This document shows positions 18,799 through 26,674 of a stretch of DNA of 64,000 bases, piece after piece. Positions within the stretch are counted from its first letter, which is position 1; every line of letters starts with the position of its first letter. The notes below the pieces were generated by a model. It saw nothing but the letters and a program-made list of their open reading frames with translations, made no database searches and was not told where the DNA came from. A program made the position numbers and the translations under genes. This stretch comes from Botrimarina mediterranea (GTDB lineage: Bacteria; Planctomycetota; Planctomycetia; Pirellulales; Lacipirellulaceae). The stretch covers positions 768,363 to 832,362 of the forward strand of contig NZ_CP036349.1 in assembly GCF_007753265.1 (NCBI RefSeq). The letters run 5' to 3'.

Positions 18799-19809
18799 AT
18801 GGGCAGGAAACGACGTGGGCCTTGGCAACGGTCCCAAGACGGTGCGTGGTACACCACGATAGGCCGCAAGTCAGTCAAGGTTGGTGAAGCCGGCCAACCC
18901 TACGCCGAAGTAGAGAAGGCTTACTTCGCCTTGCTCGCTAAGGGCGAGAAGCCAGCCACCGTTACCGTGGCTTGGATCGTTGGGGCGTTCCTAGACGACA
19001 CAGAGCGAACCAAGGCCCCAGGTACGCTCAAGTGGTATCGAGAGCACCTGGACAAGTGCGTTGCCTACTTCGGCGACAGGCTCAAGCCTGAGAACCTAGC
19101 CGGGGGCATGGTCGATAGGTGGATTGCCCACGACTACGGACACCTTGCCCAGAACACGCAGCACGGGGCCGCCAGAGCCATCGTAAGGGCGATGAACTGG
19201 GCGGTAGGCGAGAGGCATATCGAGCGGTCCCCATTGATTGGCTACACCAAGCCGAGCCCAACCGCACGGGAAGCTTACACCAGCCCAGAGGAATACAAGC
19301 TGGCCTTGGCGTCGGCCAATGGCGGGTTCAAAGACGTTCTTACGTTTCTATGGGAGACGGGTTGCCGTCCGCAGGAGCTACGGGCCATAGAGGCAGCGTG
19401 GCTGGATGGTCCGGCTGTTGTCTTTCCGGTGCTCTTAAGCAAGGGCAAGAAGCGGCGGCGGGTAATCATCTTGAACGACGTAGCCCGGGAAATCGCAGAG
19501 CGACTTGCTAAGGCGAACCCAGAGGGGCCGATATTCAGGAACAACCAAGGCCGGCCCTGGACTAAGGACGCTCTGAATTGTGCGTTCGTTAGGTTACGGA
19601 ATCGAACCGGAATCGAAACGCTCTGTGCCTATACGCTACGGCATGGCTTTGCGACAGAGGCTCTTAAGAGCGGTATTGATACTACTACGGTGGGCGTCTT
19701 GATGGGCCACGCCAATCCCGGAATGGTCGCCACCGTTTATCAGCACTTGGCCCAGGATAGGGGCTACCTGCTTAGCCAGCTTGGAAATCGGCAAGCTGTT
19801 GCTGGGTAA
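18799..19809 (+). CDS. Tyrosine recombinase (integrase) of element 1
   Basis: A 336-residue site-specific recombinase. The N-terminal part is a SAM-like core-binding domain (about 55-160). The catalytic domain shows Arg in ETGCRPQELRAIE, a beta hairpin with the Lys in LSKGKKRRRV, His-x-x-Arg-like YTLRHGFAT, His in LMGHANPGM and the nucleophile Tyr in ATVYQHLAQ. It would recombine the tRNA-Gly att core. It lies at the left end of the element, reading inward. It overlaps by 38 bases the convergent excisionase-like gene. Codon use and GC are less biased than in the host genes to the left. Confidence 0.92.
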   Translation: MGRKRRGPWQRSQDGAWYTTIGRKSVKVGEAGQPYAEVEKAYFALLAKGEKPATVTVAWIVGAFLDDTERTKAPGTLKWYREHLDKCVAYFGDRLKPENLAGGMVDRWIAHDYGHLAQNTQHGAARAIVRAMNWAVGERHIERSPLIGYTKPSPTAREAYTSPEEYKLALASANGGFKDVLTFLWETGCRPQELRAIEAAWLDGPAVVFPVLLSKGKKRRRVIILNDVAREIAERLAKANPEGPIFRNNQGRPWTKDALNCAFVRLRNRTGIETLCAYTLRHGFATEALKSGIDTTTVGVLMGHANPGMVATVYQHLAQDRGYLLSQLGNRQAVAG

Positions 19810-20164
19810 TCGTAATCCGGGCCCCAGTGCGGCTGTGGGCTAGCCGTTGCTCGCTACAGAGCCGATAGACGGTCTCTTTCGATACGCCAAGAATCCCGGC
19901 GACTTCAACCACGCTCATTGCGGGTTGGAGTTCGTCCGGGGCCTGGGGCAGTGCGGCAAGGCAGTCAATCAGCAGGCTGGCCAATTCTTGGGGCGTAGTG
20001 ACGCCGTAGGCACGGTCTAAGTGATTACCAAGGCCCAGGAGTCCAAGCCGCTTAGCGGCCTCTGTGGCTACCCCCTTGGGGTCCGTCAGTTCTGACGGAC
20101 GGTCCAGGGGCTCGGCTTCTTTGAGCCTATCCGTAAGCCAGCGGCGGTAGAGGGCGGCATTCAC
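19772..20164 (-). CDS. Excisionase-like helix-turn-helix protein
   Basis: A 130-residue protein. The C-terminal 55 residues form a MerR/excisionase-type HTH: MSVVEVAGILGVSKETVYRLCSEQRLAHSRTGARITITQQQLADF has the typical helix-turn-helix plus wing ending in a short strand. The N-terminal half is a helical domain of unknown role. Convergent overlap with the integrase gene fits control of integration against excision. The start at 20164 is the most distal ATG; a shorter start at the HTH is possible. Confidence 0.7.
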   Translation of the reverse strand: MNAALYRRWLTDRLKEAEPLDRPSELTDPKGVATEAAKRLGLLGLGNHLDRAYGVTTPQELASLLIDCLAALPQAPDELQPAMSVVEVAGILGVSKETVYRLCSEQRLAHSRTGARITITQQQLADFQAG

Positions 20165-20307
20165 CCTGGAAGCTTAGCTCACTAGAGCCCGCCGGGTGGT
20201 AATCAGGTCGTTTCCACTAGATAGCAGTGACAACTCTCTGACACTCCCCGAGAATGATGGTTGACGGGCTGGGGAAGTCCGGTAGGTTCGGTCTCGGAGA
20301 CAGAGAA

Positions 20308-20853
20308 ATGCGGCTTCTACTCTTGCTGTTAATGGCGGCCCCCTGTGCGGCGGAAGAGATTCCGTTGTCTGAGGTTATCAGCACCAGCCGCCAGACGGGA
20401 TTACAGCCTGTCGCTGAGGCACTCTCACAAATTGACGGGGCAACTGATCTGGAGCCATTCCGCCGCTACCGGAATGGGGCCTCAAACCTGTTTTTCGTCG
20501 AGGCGAAGAAGTTAGATGAGGCCTTGCTTGCAAGCAGAGACCTGATTCTAGGTTCGCGGGGCGCAGGCGTTCCTGTTAGGCACCGGAAAGCAAGCGGTGA
20601 GTTTTGGATAGTCGCCTATCTTGGTGCCGGCCCAAGCAACCCTTGCTGGTGGGTTATAGACGCCTGCGTAATTGAGAATCAAACACTACGCATCTCGTAT
20701 CACTCTGCTGCTCCCAGTGCTGGGACTAAAGACCTACACCAGTATTGGTATTGGGCATCTCTCGGGAAGTTACAACCGGGGGCGTATATCCTTGAGCTAT
20801 ACGACACGAAGGAAGAATGCGAAACACTTACACGCCGGGTAATTGTCCATTGA
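20308..20853 (+). CDS. Secreted protein of unknown function
   Basis: A 181-residue protein. The ATG at 20308, with GGAGA 15 bases before it, gives an N-terminal signal peptide (six Leu, then AAPCAAEE). The mature part has six to eight predicted beta strands, including FWIVAYLGAG and GAYILELYDTKEEC, and four Cys that could form disulfides. I recognise no family. It ends 13 bases before a secreted protease gene, so the two are likely one transcript. A partner such as an inhibitor or propeptide-like chaperone is conceivable but unsupported. Confidence 0.6.
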   Translation: MRLLLLLLMAAPCAAEEIPLSEVISTSRQTGLQPVAEALSQIDGATDLEPFRRYRNGASNLFFVEAKKLDEALLASRDLILGSRGAGVPVRHRKASGEFWIVAYLGAGPSNPCWWVIDACVIENQTLRISYHSAAPSAGTKDLHQYWYWASLGKLQPGAYILELYDTKEECETLTRRVIVH

Positions 20854-20866
20854 AGGGAGTTAGATC

Positions 20867-22814
20867 ATGCTACGGAACCATTGGGTCTTTGTCTCGATAG
20901 CACTCGTAGTTGCATCGGTTACTGACAATTCCCACGCGAGCACTAAATCAATAGGGCCGGATGGCATCAATGCAAACGGATTGATGACCGCCAATGGAAT
21001 GCCGCTAGATGGCAATGGGATTGCAGTCGGTCAAGTTGAGCCCGGTAGGCCTGGAAAGGCTACGGCGGACGGCGGCCCTGATGATGCAATGAACTCTAGC
21101 CCCGATGTTGTACCTGCTGAGGTATACGTTGGCTCAACCAGTGGTGCGTCAATCGCAAACAGCCTGACAGACGACCACGCGGAACAAGTCGCTAGCGTCA
21201 TTATCGGAACGGACACGACCGATCCTGATGGTGCTGGAAGCCGTACTGCCCCAACCGGGGCCGCGACTATGGCCGACTTGTATTCGTCTGCGTTTCCGCT
21301 TACCGCTTCCCCCTACGATGCTGACGCCGTGCAATCGCTTAACTTTCTTGCGACGTACGGCGGGGTTAAGGTGCGGGTCATAAATCTCAGCTTTGGCACC
21401 CCAACTAACTCCGATCCTTTCGACGGAAACAGGCTTATCACTCAGTATATCGACTGGTCAGCACAGACAAGCATTCACGACACGCTTTACATTGTAGCCG
21501 GCAATGAGGGTGCCGGAGGCATCCCGTTCCCAACCGACAATTTCAACGGCATAACGGTTGCGTCTTCAACAATCAATGCTGGGGTCTACCGCGAAGTTTC
21601 GGGGTTCAATAACTACAGTGAAGACGCTGTCAATGAACGCACGTCGATCAGCATAATTGCCCCCAGGAGAGGCTGTAGACGTTACGGGGCTTAGCGCCAC
21701 GTCGTCAGAGAATGGAACAAGTTATGCTGCTCCGCACGCTACAGCGGCAGCAGCCATGTTGCACCAGTACGCCGATGAACGAATCACGGCGAATGTCCCT
21801 CATTGGGACGTTGGGGCGAGACGCCACCAAACAATGAAAGCAGTCTTGCTGAATTCGGCAGACAAGCTCATTGACGATGGAACGGTGGTCGTTAACGGCA
21901 ATGCCGTACAAGCAGGATACTTGCTGGGGATGGACCGAACAGTTGTCATGCAAGATGGTACTTCCACATGGTTGGATTCTATCGCGTACGATGATAGCGT
22001 GTTCGGTGCAGGAGGTTTCTATCCACTGGACGAACAAATGGGCGCTGGCCATCTAAACGTAGGCAGAGCGGTCGAGCAGTTCAGCGGTGGGGAGTGGGAA
22101 GCCAACGCGGGGAGAGTCCCTGTAGTTGGTTGGGACTTCGGTACGGCGTCGTCTACTGGGCCGACGAACAAGTATCTTTTGAATCAAGTTCTACCGGAAA
22201 ACAGCTTCATATCCATTACCGTGGCTTGGGACCGCTTGGTAGAGCTTGACGTTGACGGCGGTACAACGGGTGAGTACGACCCTGGTGATACGTTCGCTAC
22301 ATATGCCGACGGAGCACCCGGGCCCTACGACGACTCCATACTGAACGATCTAAACGTATACCTACTTCCCAAAGGAAGCTTTAATGTAAATCAGGCAGAA
22401 GCATTCTCTTTAGGTGCGGAAGGCAACCTAGAGCATATATTCTTTCAGATACCGGCTACTGGCGAGTACGAGATCTGGGTAGTACAGGGCGACGACGACG
22501 TTGGCGCGACTCAAGACTACGCGATTGCTTGGTGGGCCTACGGTACTGGACCGTTGCTCACAGCAGATTTCAGTGGCGATGGGGTCATCGACGAAGACGA
22601 CTACAACCTCTGGGCATCCTCCTACGGGTCATCCGTTACGCCGTTCACCGGTGCTGACGCTAACGGCGACGGGCTTGTGAACGCAGCCGACTACACCGTC
22701 TGGCGAGACGCCTACAGTGCAGCTTCGGCAACCGCAGCCGTCCCTGAGCCGACCACAGTAGCGATGGCTCTTGCGGGGCTGTTGGCTCTAGGGAGTCGGC
22801 GGCGGGTGGCGTGA
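20867..22814 (+). pseudogene. Subtilisin-like (S8) protease with dockerin-like repeats and PEP-CTERM, frameshifted
   Basis: Two overlapping frames make one protein of about 645 residues. The first (20867-21694) has a signal peptide, GIAVGQVEPGRPG at the usual catalytic-Asp strand, the His in DDHAEQVASVI and IVAGNEGAGG with the oxyanion Asn. It then derails after SIIAP. The second frame (to 22814) resumes with GEAVDVTGLS and the Ser motif NGTSYAAPHATAAAAML. Removing one C from the five-C run at 21660-21664 restores the reading. Two EF-hand-like dockerin loops (DFSGDGVIDEDD, DANGDGLVNAAD) and VPEPTT, a helix and SRRR close it. The Asp position reads Glu. It may be decayed, phase-variable, or carry a sequencing error. 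Confidence 0.75.
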
Positions 22815-22820
22815 GGGGCC

Positions 22821-22857
22821 AAAGAAAAGAGCCGCCCGAAGGCGGCTCGATTCTTTC
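22821..22857. terminator. Bidirectional terminator
   Basis: GAGCCGCC (22829-22836) pairs with GGCGGCTC (22841-22848) around CGAA. AAGAAAA lies on one side and ATTCTTT on the other. It serves the converging protease and HNH genes. Confidence 0.85.
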
Positions 22858-23413
22858 AGTCCCCAATAATCAAGCCCGGCACCGGCGGTATTGGTACCGG
22901 AAACTGAATGCTCGCTATCTTTAGCGGGCTAATCCATTCGACGCCATTAGGTCTTGCGAACTCGCCACGGTGCTCCAGAGTGGCAGCGTCGAAAACTCGC
23001 GACGCCTCTAAGGGGTCGTCATAGACCCCAAGCTGCTTGGTCTGCCCCTGAATCCGTATGCTAGCTCTGTACTTTCTCTGCCGTGGAATCCAGTAGACAC
23101 CTTTTATCCCCAGAGGGTTACTAACATTGGGCCCACGGTTTCTGTTGTTCTCTACCGGTGTACACAACCTGAGATTGCTTCGCCGGTTATTCAGCCTGTT
23201 TCCATCTATATGATCGACTTGCAATCCCTCCGGGGCTTGCATTATCAGGCGGTGCATTAGGACGGCTCGCCACTTGCCATCGGCTCGGCGTTCGTTGCGG
23301 GCGGCATAGCCTTTGGCACCGAAACACCAATTGCCTCTGGCAACCAGAAGCTCATAATCCTCTGAGTCAACAATAACCTTACGGCCCTGGGTAAGTTGGA
23401 TTTCTCTGGCCAT
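22856..23413 (-). CDS. HNH endonuclease with AP2-type DNA-binding domain
   Basis: A 185-residue protein. An N-terminal strand module (AREIQLTQGRKVIVDSEDYE) leads to an HNH nuclease core: MHRLIM, VDHIDGNRLNNRRSNLRLCT. The C-terminal half (GIKGVYWIPRQRKYRASIRI to SRVFDAATLEHRGEFARPN) is an AP2/ERF-like DNA-binding domain, the layout of free-standing homing endonucleases of phages. A paralogue lies at 31393. Its start codon overlaps the stop of the preceding gene (TAATG), so translation is coupled. Confidence 0.85.
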   Translation of the reverse strand: MAREIQLTQGRKVIVDSEDYELLVARGNWCFGAKGYAARNERRADGKWRAVLMHRLIMQAPEGLQVDHIDGNRLNNRRSNLRLCTPVENNRNRGPNVSNPLGIKGVYWIPRQRKYRASIRIQGQTKQLGVYDDPLEASRVFDAATLEHRGEFARPNGVEWISPLKIASIQFPVPIPPVPGLIIGD

Positions 23414-23787
23414 TAGAAATCCCCTCCCAGGTAAGGGGCGATTTCTTCTTCCAGAAGGTAGGCAATGTCAGACCACATATAGCCACGATTCTGGGCGTCG
23501 TTGGTCATGTTGGTTAGAGGTTGATTCTCTTCAATCTCCCAGCCATACAGCAGGGCCTCTTTGAAGGCCATCAGGTTATCAATGCAGAAGGCTTCAAGCG
23601 GCTCCCCGTCGCAAATGTAGGTACATCCCTGGGACACCTTGTGGTTGTATACGCGAACCAAGTATCCAGCCCAGAACGTAGCCCAGCCCTCTGGGGTACT
23701 GCCTCTGTCCGTTTGCAGGTAGTCGTCGATTAACTGTCCAGGCGTGGGTAACGGTCGCAGCCTAGCGAGAGTGAGTGTTTGTTCCAT
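23413..23787 (-). CDS. Unknown acidic protein coupled to the HNH gene
   Basis: A 124-residue protein from the ATG at 23787; an ATG 12 codons earlier is also possible. It is acidic, rich in Trp and Tyr (WATFWAGYLVRVYNHK, YMWSDIAYLLEEEIAPYLGG) and looks soluble and helical. No family is recognised. Its stop overlaps the HNH start by one base. Its promoter must lie in the non-coding stretch to the right. Confidence 0.55.
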   Translation of the reverse strand: MEQTLTLARLRPLPTPGQLIDDYLQTDRGSTPEGWATFWAGYLVRVYNHKVSQGCTYICDGEPLEAFCIDNLMAFKEALLYGWEIEENQPLTNMTNDAQNRGYMWSDIAYLLEEEIAPYLGGDF

Positions 23788-24867
23788 AGATGAGGTTCCA
23801 AAGAAGAGAGGGCGGCGTAGCACCGAATGGCTGCCGCGTCAACCCAAGTATAGCACATATTTTGCAAAAGTCAATGATTTACAGTTGTATATACCGGATA
23901 TACGCACTGTAACGATTGCAGGGACCCTGTGTGTAAAGGGCTCGGAACCCCTCCCAGCCAAACACAGCACGTTGTCTCTGTGAAGGGCTCTGTGGCGTCC
24001 AGGCATCCCATGTCTCATCATCGGTGCTTTCAACCCCACCCTCCGTTTAGCATCGACCCGCACAACCGCCACAGTCGATACAACCGGAAAACCAGTGTTT
24101 CAAAATATCAACACAGCCAGGGCAACCCGCTAAACAATTACCTTGCAGTAAATTTTTTCGTAGATTCGAGATTTTCAGGACCATTCCGCACGCAGTTCAC
24201 AACCACCAACCACGTTACAATTACACCCCAACTACACACGGGTCACACACCGCGAACCACCAAACAGCCAACACCCCAAGAAACACACGACGCGGCACCC
24301 CACAGCATTACGGGAGTACACGACTCAGGCCCCGAATCCCACACTTCGCCAGAGGCTCTAGGAGCCTATTTCAGGGGCCCTCACCCCAGGCCATCCCCCA
24401 GGCCACCAAGGCCCGCAAACCGCCCTTACGGGGCATCCTAGAGGCTCTCAGGGATATGTAGTGGCCTCTGTCCTGGGGCTATGGCCAACAGCCGCCCAGG
24501 GCCACAGATACACACCAGCCACCCCGGACCAAAGAACCCAGGAACCTACACAGGTTCGCAGGTTCAAGGGTTTGGGGTGGTCCGTATCCAAGCCACATTG
24601 GCTCAAGAGCCCCGTAGGATCGACCCAGGGGGTCGGCTTTGGGTTTCCACGGGAGTTACAGCCCCAGGGCTCTAATGGCCTCTACAGCCCAGCCACGGGC
24701 CTCTGGTGGCCCTGTACGCCCTACAACCAACGCCACTGGGTTCCTGAGGGGCTGTGCGGCTGGGTTTGCCAGAACCCCCGTAATGTCACCAGAAACGGCC
24801 TAATGCCGCTCGAAATGCCGTAATCCCGACTGGATCAACCCACCCGCCACTTTGGACCCCTCCCCGG

Positions 24868-24891
24868 GGTTCACTGCGGGATTTACTGCAC
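24868..24891 (-). repeat. Inverted copy of the att-proximal motif
   Basis: Read on the minus strand it is GTGCAGTAAATCCCGCAGTG plus a few bases, related to 18754 and 33458, where GTGCAGT(G/C)AATCC is followed by CAGT and ACC. It suggests a protein that binds both ends and the middle of element 1. Confidence 0.45.
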
Positions 24892-25114
24892 AGGTGGCAG
24901 GGAATGCTTGTAATCCCCGTGGTTTTGGGTCTGCGTTATCCAGCTTATTAGGCCAGCGGTTTCGGGGCAGGGGCAATTCAGAGGTGGGGTTTTAATGGCT
25001 GTGCGGGTTTTGGCGGTTGTAACAGGGTTCTCGGCTCGGGCGGGGCCAGTCGTGCCGGTGTTTCAAACCCTAACTAACGAGCCAGATTCGGGGAGTAGCC
25101 GCGAAAAGTGGCAG

Positions 25115-25400
25115 AGCTTGCCAGCCTATGCCAGCCTTTTGCCACCCCGCAAATTGAAAAAACACCTATAAATATAGTGGTTTCTGTGTTTGCCTGCCAG
25201 AAGTGACACTTTTCGGTCGCCTATATACCCCTTACACACCCACCCCTCTCCCTACGTATACACCAACTGCAATACCCTAATTAATAGAGAATAAGTGTCA
25301 CAAGTGTCACTCAATGAGTTTTAGCCTATAAAAAATAGGGTTTTTTGAGTTTTCAGGGTTGGCAAAAGGCTGGCAAGAGGTGTCACTTTCTGCCACTTTT
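25115..25400. other. AT-rich core with repeated GTGTCAC and paired arms, candidate oriV
   Basis: An AT-rich block (25145-25350) is flanked by inverted words: TGCCAGCCTTTTGCCA near 25130 and TGGCAAAAGGCTGGCA near 25362. Between and around them AGTGTCAC-type words recur (25203, 25294, 25303, 25379) along with CCACTTTT/AAAAGTGG pairs. This is the iteron-plus-AT-rich layout of plasmid and phage origins. The primase gene lies 1.3 kb downstream. Confidence 0.45.
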
Positions 25401-25442
25401 GGACCCAGCCGGCCCGCCTAGCAGAGGCCGCCGCGACAACCG

Positions 25443-25540
25443 GCAATTTTGTTACCACCAGCCGCCGTTATATTAAGTAGGGAAACACTTACGGCCCGCA
25501 ATTTCGTCACCACTGCCCGCCGTTATATATGTAGGGGAAC
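25443..25540 (+). repeat. Two 44-bp direct repeats upstream of the sigma-like gene
   Basis: Units 25443-25486 and 25498-25540 both read GCAATTT(T/C)GT(T/C)ACCAC, then CCGCCGTTATAT and GTAGGG(G)AAC, 55 bases apart. Their closeness to the promoter at 25612 suits an operator or further iterons. Confidence 0.7.
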
Positions 25541-25611
25541 CTCACAACCCCTCTAATCCCTACCACCGACCGCCCTACCTCACTATTCCCGGTTTGTCAA
25601 GCCCAAAACGC

Positions 25612-25639
25612 TTGACTTTCTGGATATTTGTGGTATGAT
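25612..25639 (+). promoter_or_regulatory. Sigma-70-type promoter for the sigma-like gene
   Basis: TTGACT, 16 bases, TATGAT. It is the best vegetative promoter match I saw in the window, 130 bases before the ATG at 25770. Confidence 0.6.
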
Positions 25640-25769
25640 ATTAGCAGGGCCCGAAAAGCCCTCCCCCACCTCAAGGCCCCGTTCGCGGGCCACCCTCTTC
25701 GGCTCTGCGTCCCCGCCCCGTTTGCCTTGGAGGTTCTAAACCTCATCCCAGGCGGACGGAGCAGTTCTA

Positions 25770-26630
25770 ATGATTTCGGACGCATTACTGGCGGTTGCCC
25801 ACCAAGCGGCAGCCAAGCAAGCCCAACACTACGGCCTAAGGGCTCAGGAGCGTGAAGACCTTGTACAGGTCGCACTGCATTCTATTTGTCGCATTGAGGA
25901 TAAGCGGGGCCCTCAGACACCGGGCTACCACCGCAACGCCGCTAACAACGCAATACATGATTATATCGCCACCTTACCGCTGGTGCGGGTTCCCCGCAAA
26001 ACGGCTAGCGGCATGATTAAACGTGGGGAAACGCCACCCAAGTTCAAGTTCTTTCGTCCCCAAGCGGGTGAAGATGGCTTTGACCCGTTCGTGTCCCGCC
26101 CCTTGGGCCACGCCTGGAACGAAATCCTCGACTTGTATGAGTATCTGTACGGACTCACCAACAACGACGACGAAAGAACCATCCTGGAAGCCACTTGGGA
26201 CGATGGCCGCTGTATCTATGAAGGCCCAATCGACCGCGAGTTAATCGTATTCCAAACTGGTTTTCCCCTTGGGATCGTCAACGCCACGCTGGATAACCTA
26301 CAACGTCGCTACCACAAAGAAACGGGTAAGAACCCGTGGTGTGACTTCGATACGTTCTGCCGTGTGCGGCAAGTCCCCAGGGCTCTGCGGTCGCGAATTG
26401 CGAGCCTTGCCCCTGAGGTCAAAAACTGGGGTCGGTTCCTGAAAGCACCTCGCACTTGGGACAACGTCCCGCAAGAGCAAGTACCACTTTACTTTCTGGC
26501 GTTGGTTCGTTCCGACCACGCAGCCGCATTGGACTTGCTGGTAGAGATCACCCCGCGTCTTGTGCGAGCCCACCGGCCTTTCGGCTACGCCAAAACGGCT
26601 ATCGCCAACCTGCACAAATGCGTTGCCTAA
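25770..26630 (+). CDS. Sigma-70-like factor encoded by element 1
   Basis: A 286-residue protein. The first half resembles sigma-70 region 2 and the start of region 3: AQEREDLVQVALHSICRIED (the family's D-L-x-Q-E-like helix), then YHRNAANNAIHDYIATLPLVRVPR, where a conserved Arg-Asn/Asp helix is followed by V-R-V-P-R. The C-terminal half is helical but shows no clear region 4. It may be an unusual sigma factor, an anti-host transcription regulator, or only a structural relative. It is preceded by a strong promoter and followed 45 bases later by the primase gene, so it could switch on replication genes. Confidence 0.5.
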   Translation: MISDALLAVAHQAAAKQAQHYGLRAQEREDLVQVALHSICRIEDKRGPQTPGYHRNAANNAIHDYIATLPLVRVPRKTASGMIKRGETPPKFKFFRPQAGEDGFDPFVSRPLGHAWNEILDLYEYLYGLTNNDDERTILEATWDDGRCIYEGPIDRELIVFQTGFPLGIVNATLDNLQRRYHKETGKNPWCDFDTFCRVRQVPRALRSRIASLAPEVKNWGRFLKAPRTWDNVPQEQVPLYFLALVRSDHAAALDLLVEITPRLVRAHRPFGYAKTAIANLHKCVA

Positions 26631-26674
26631 CGAGGGCGACGCGACACTTTTCCTTTATCTAATCGAGAAACAAA

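Larger units (their letters stand above)
23788..25769. other. Two-kilobase non-coding stretch, origin-like
   Basis: No convincing gene is seen in nearly 2 kb, which is remarkable in so compact an element. Frames around 23.9-24.8 kb are rich in Pro, Thr, His and Gln and have no ribosome sites. The left part (24.1-24.8 kb) is CA/CC-rich on the plus strand. The right part holds AT-rich DNA with repeats (separate entries), followed by the promoter of the sigma-like gene. The layout fits a replication origin and control region. Confidence 0.55.

Noticed and set aside
23929-24823. Two long frames in the non-coding block of element 1
   Set aside because: Composition is dominated by Pro, Thr, His, Gln and Trp from a CA/CC-rich strand, there are no ribosome sites, and no domain motif is visible.
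25443-25540. CRISPR array
   Set aside because: Only two imperfect 44-bp units with an 11-bp gap; no further repeats and no cas genes in the window.
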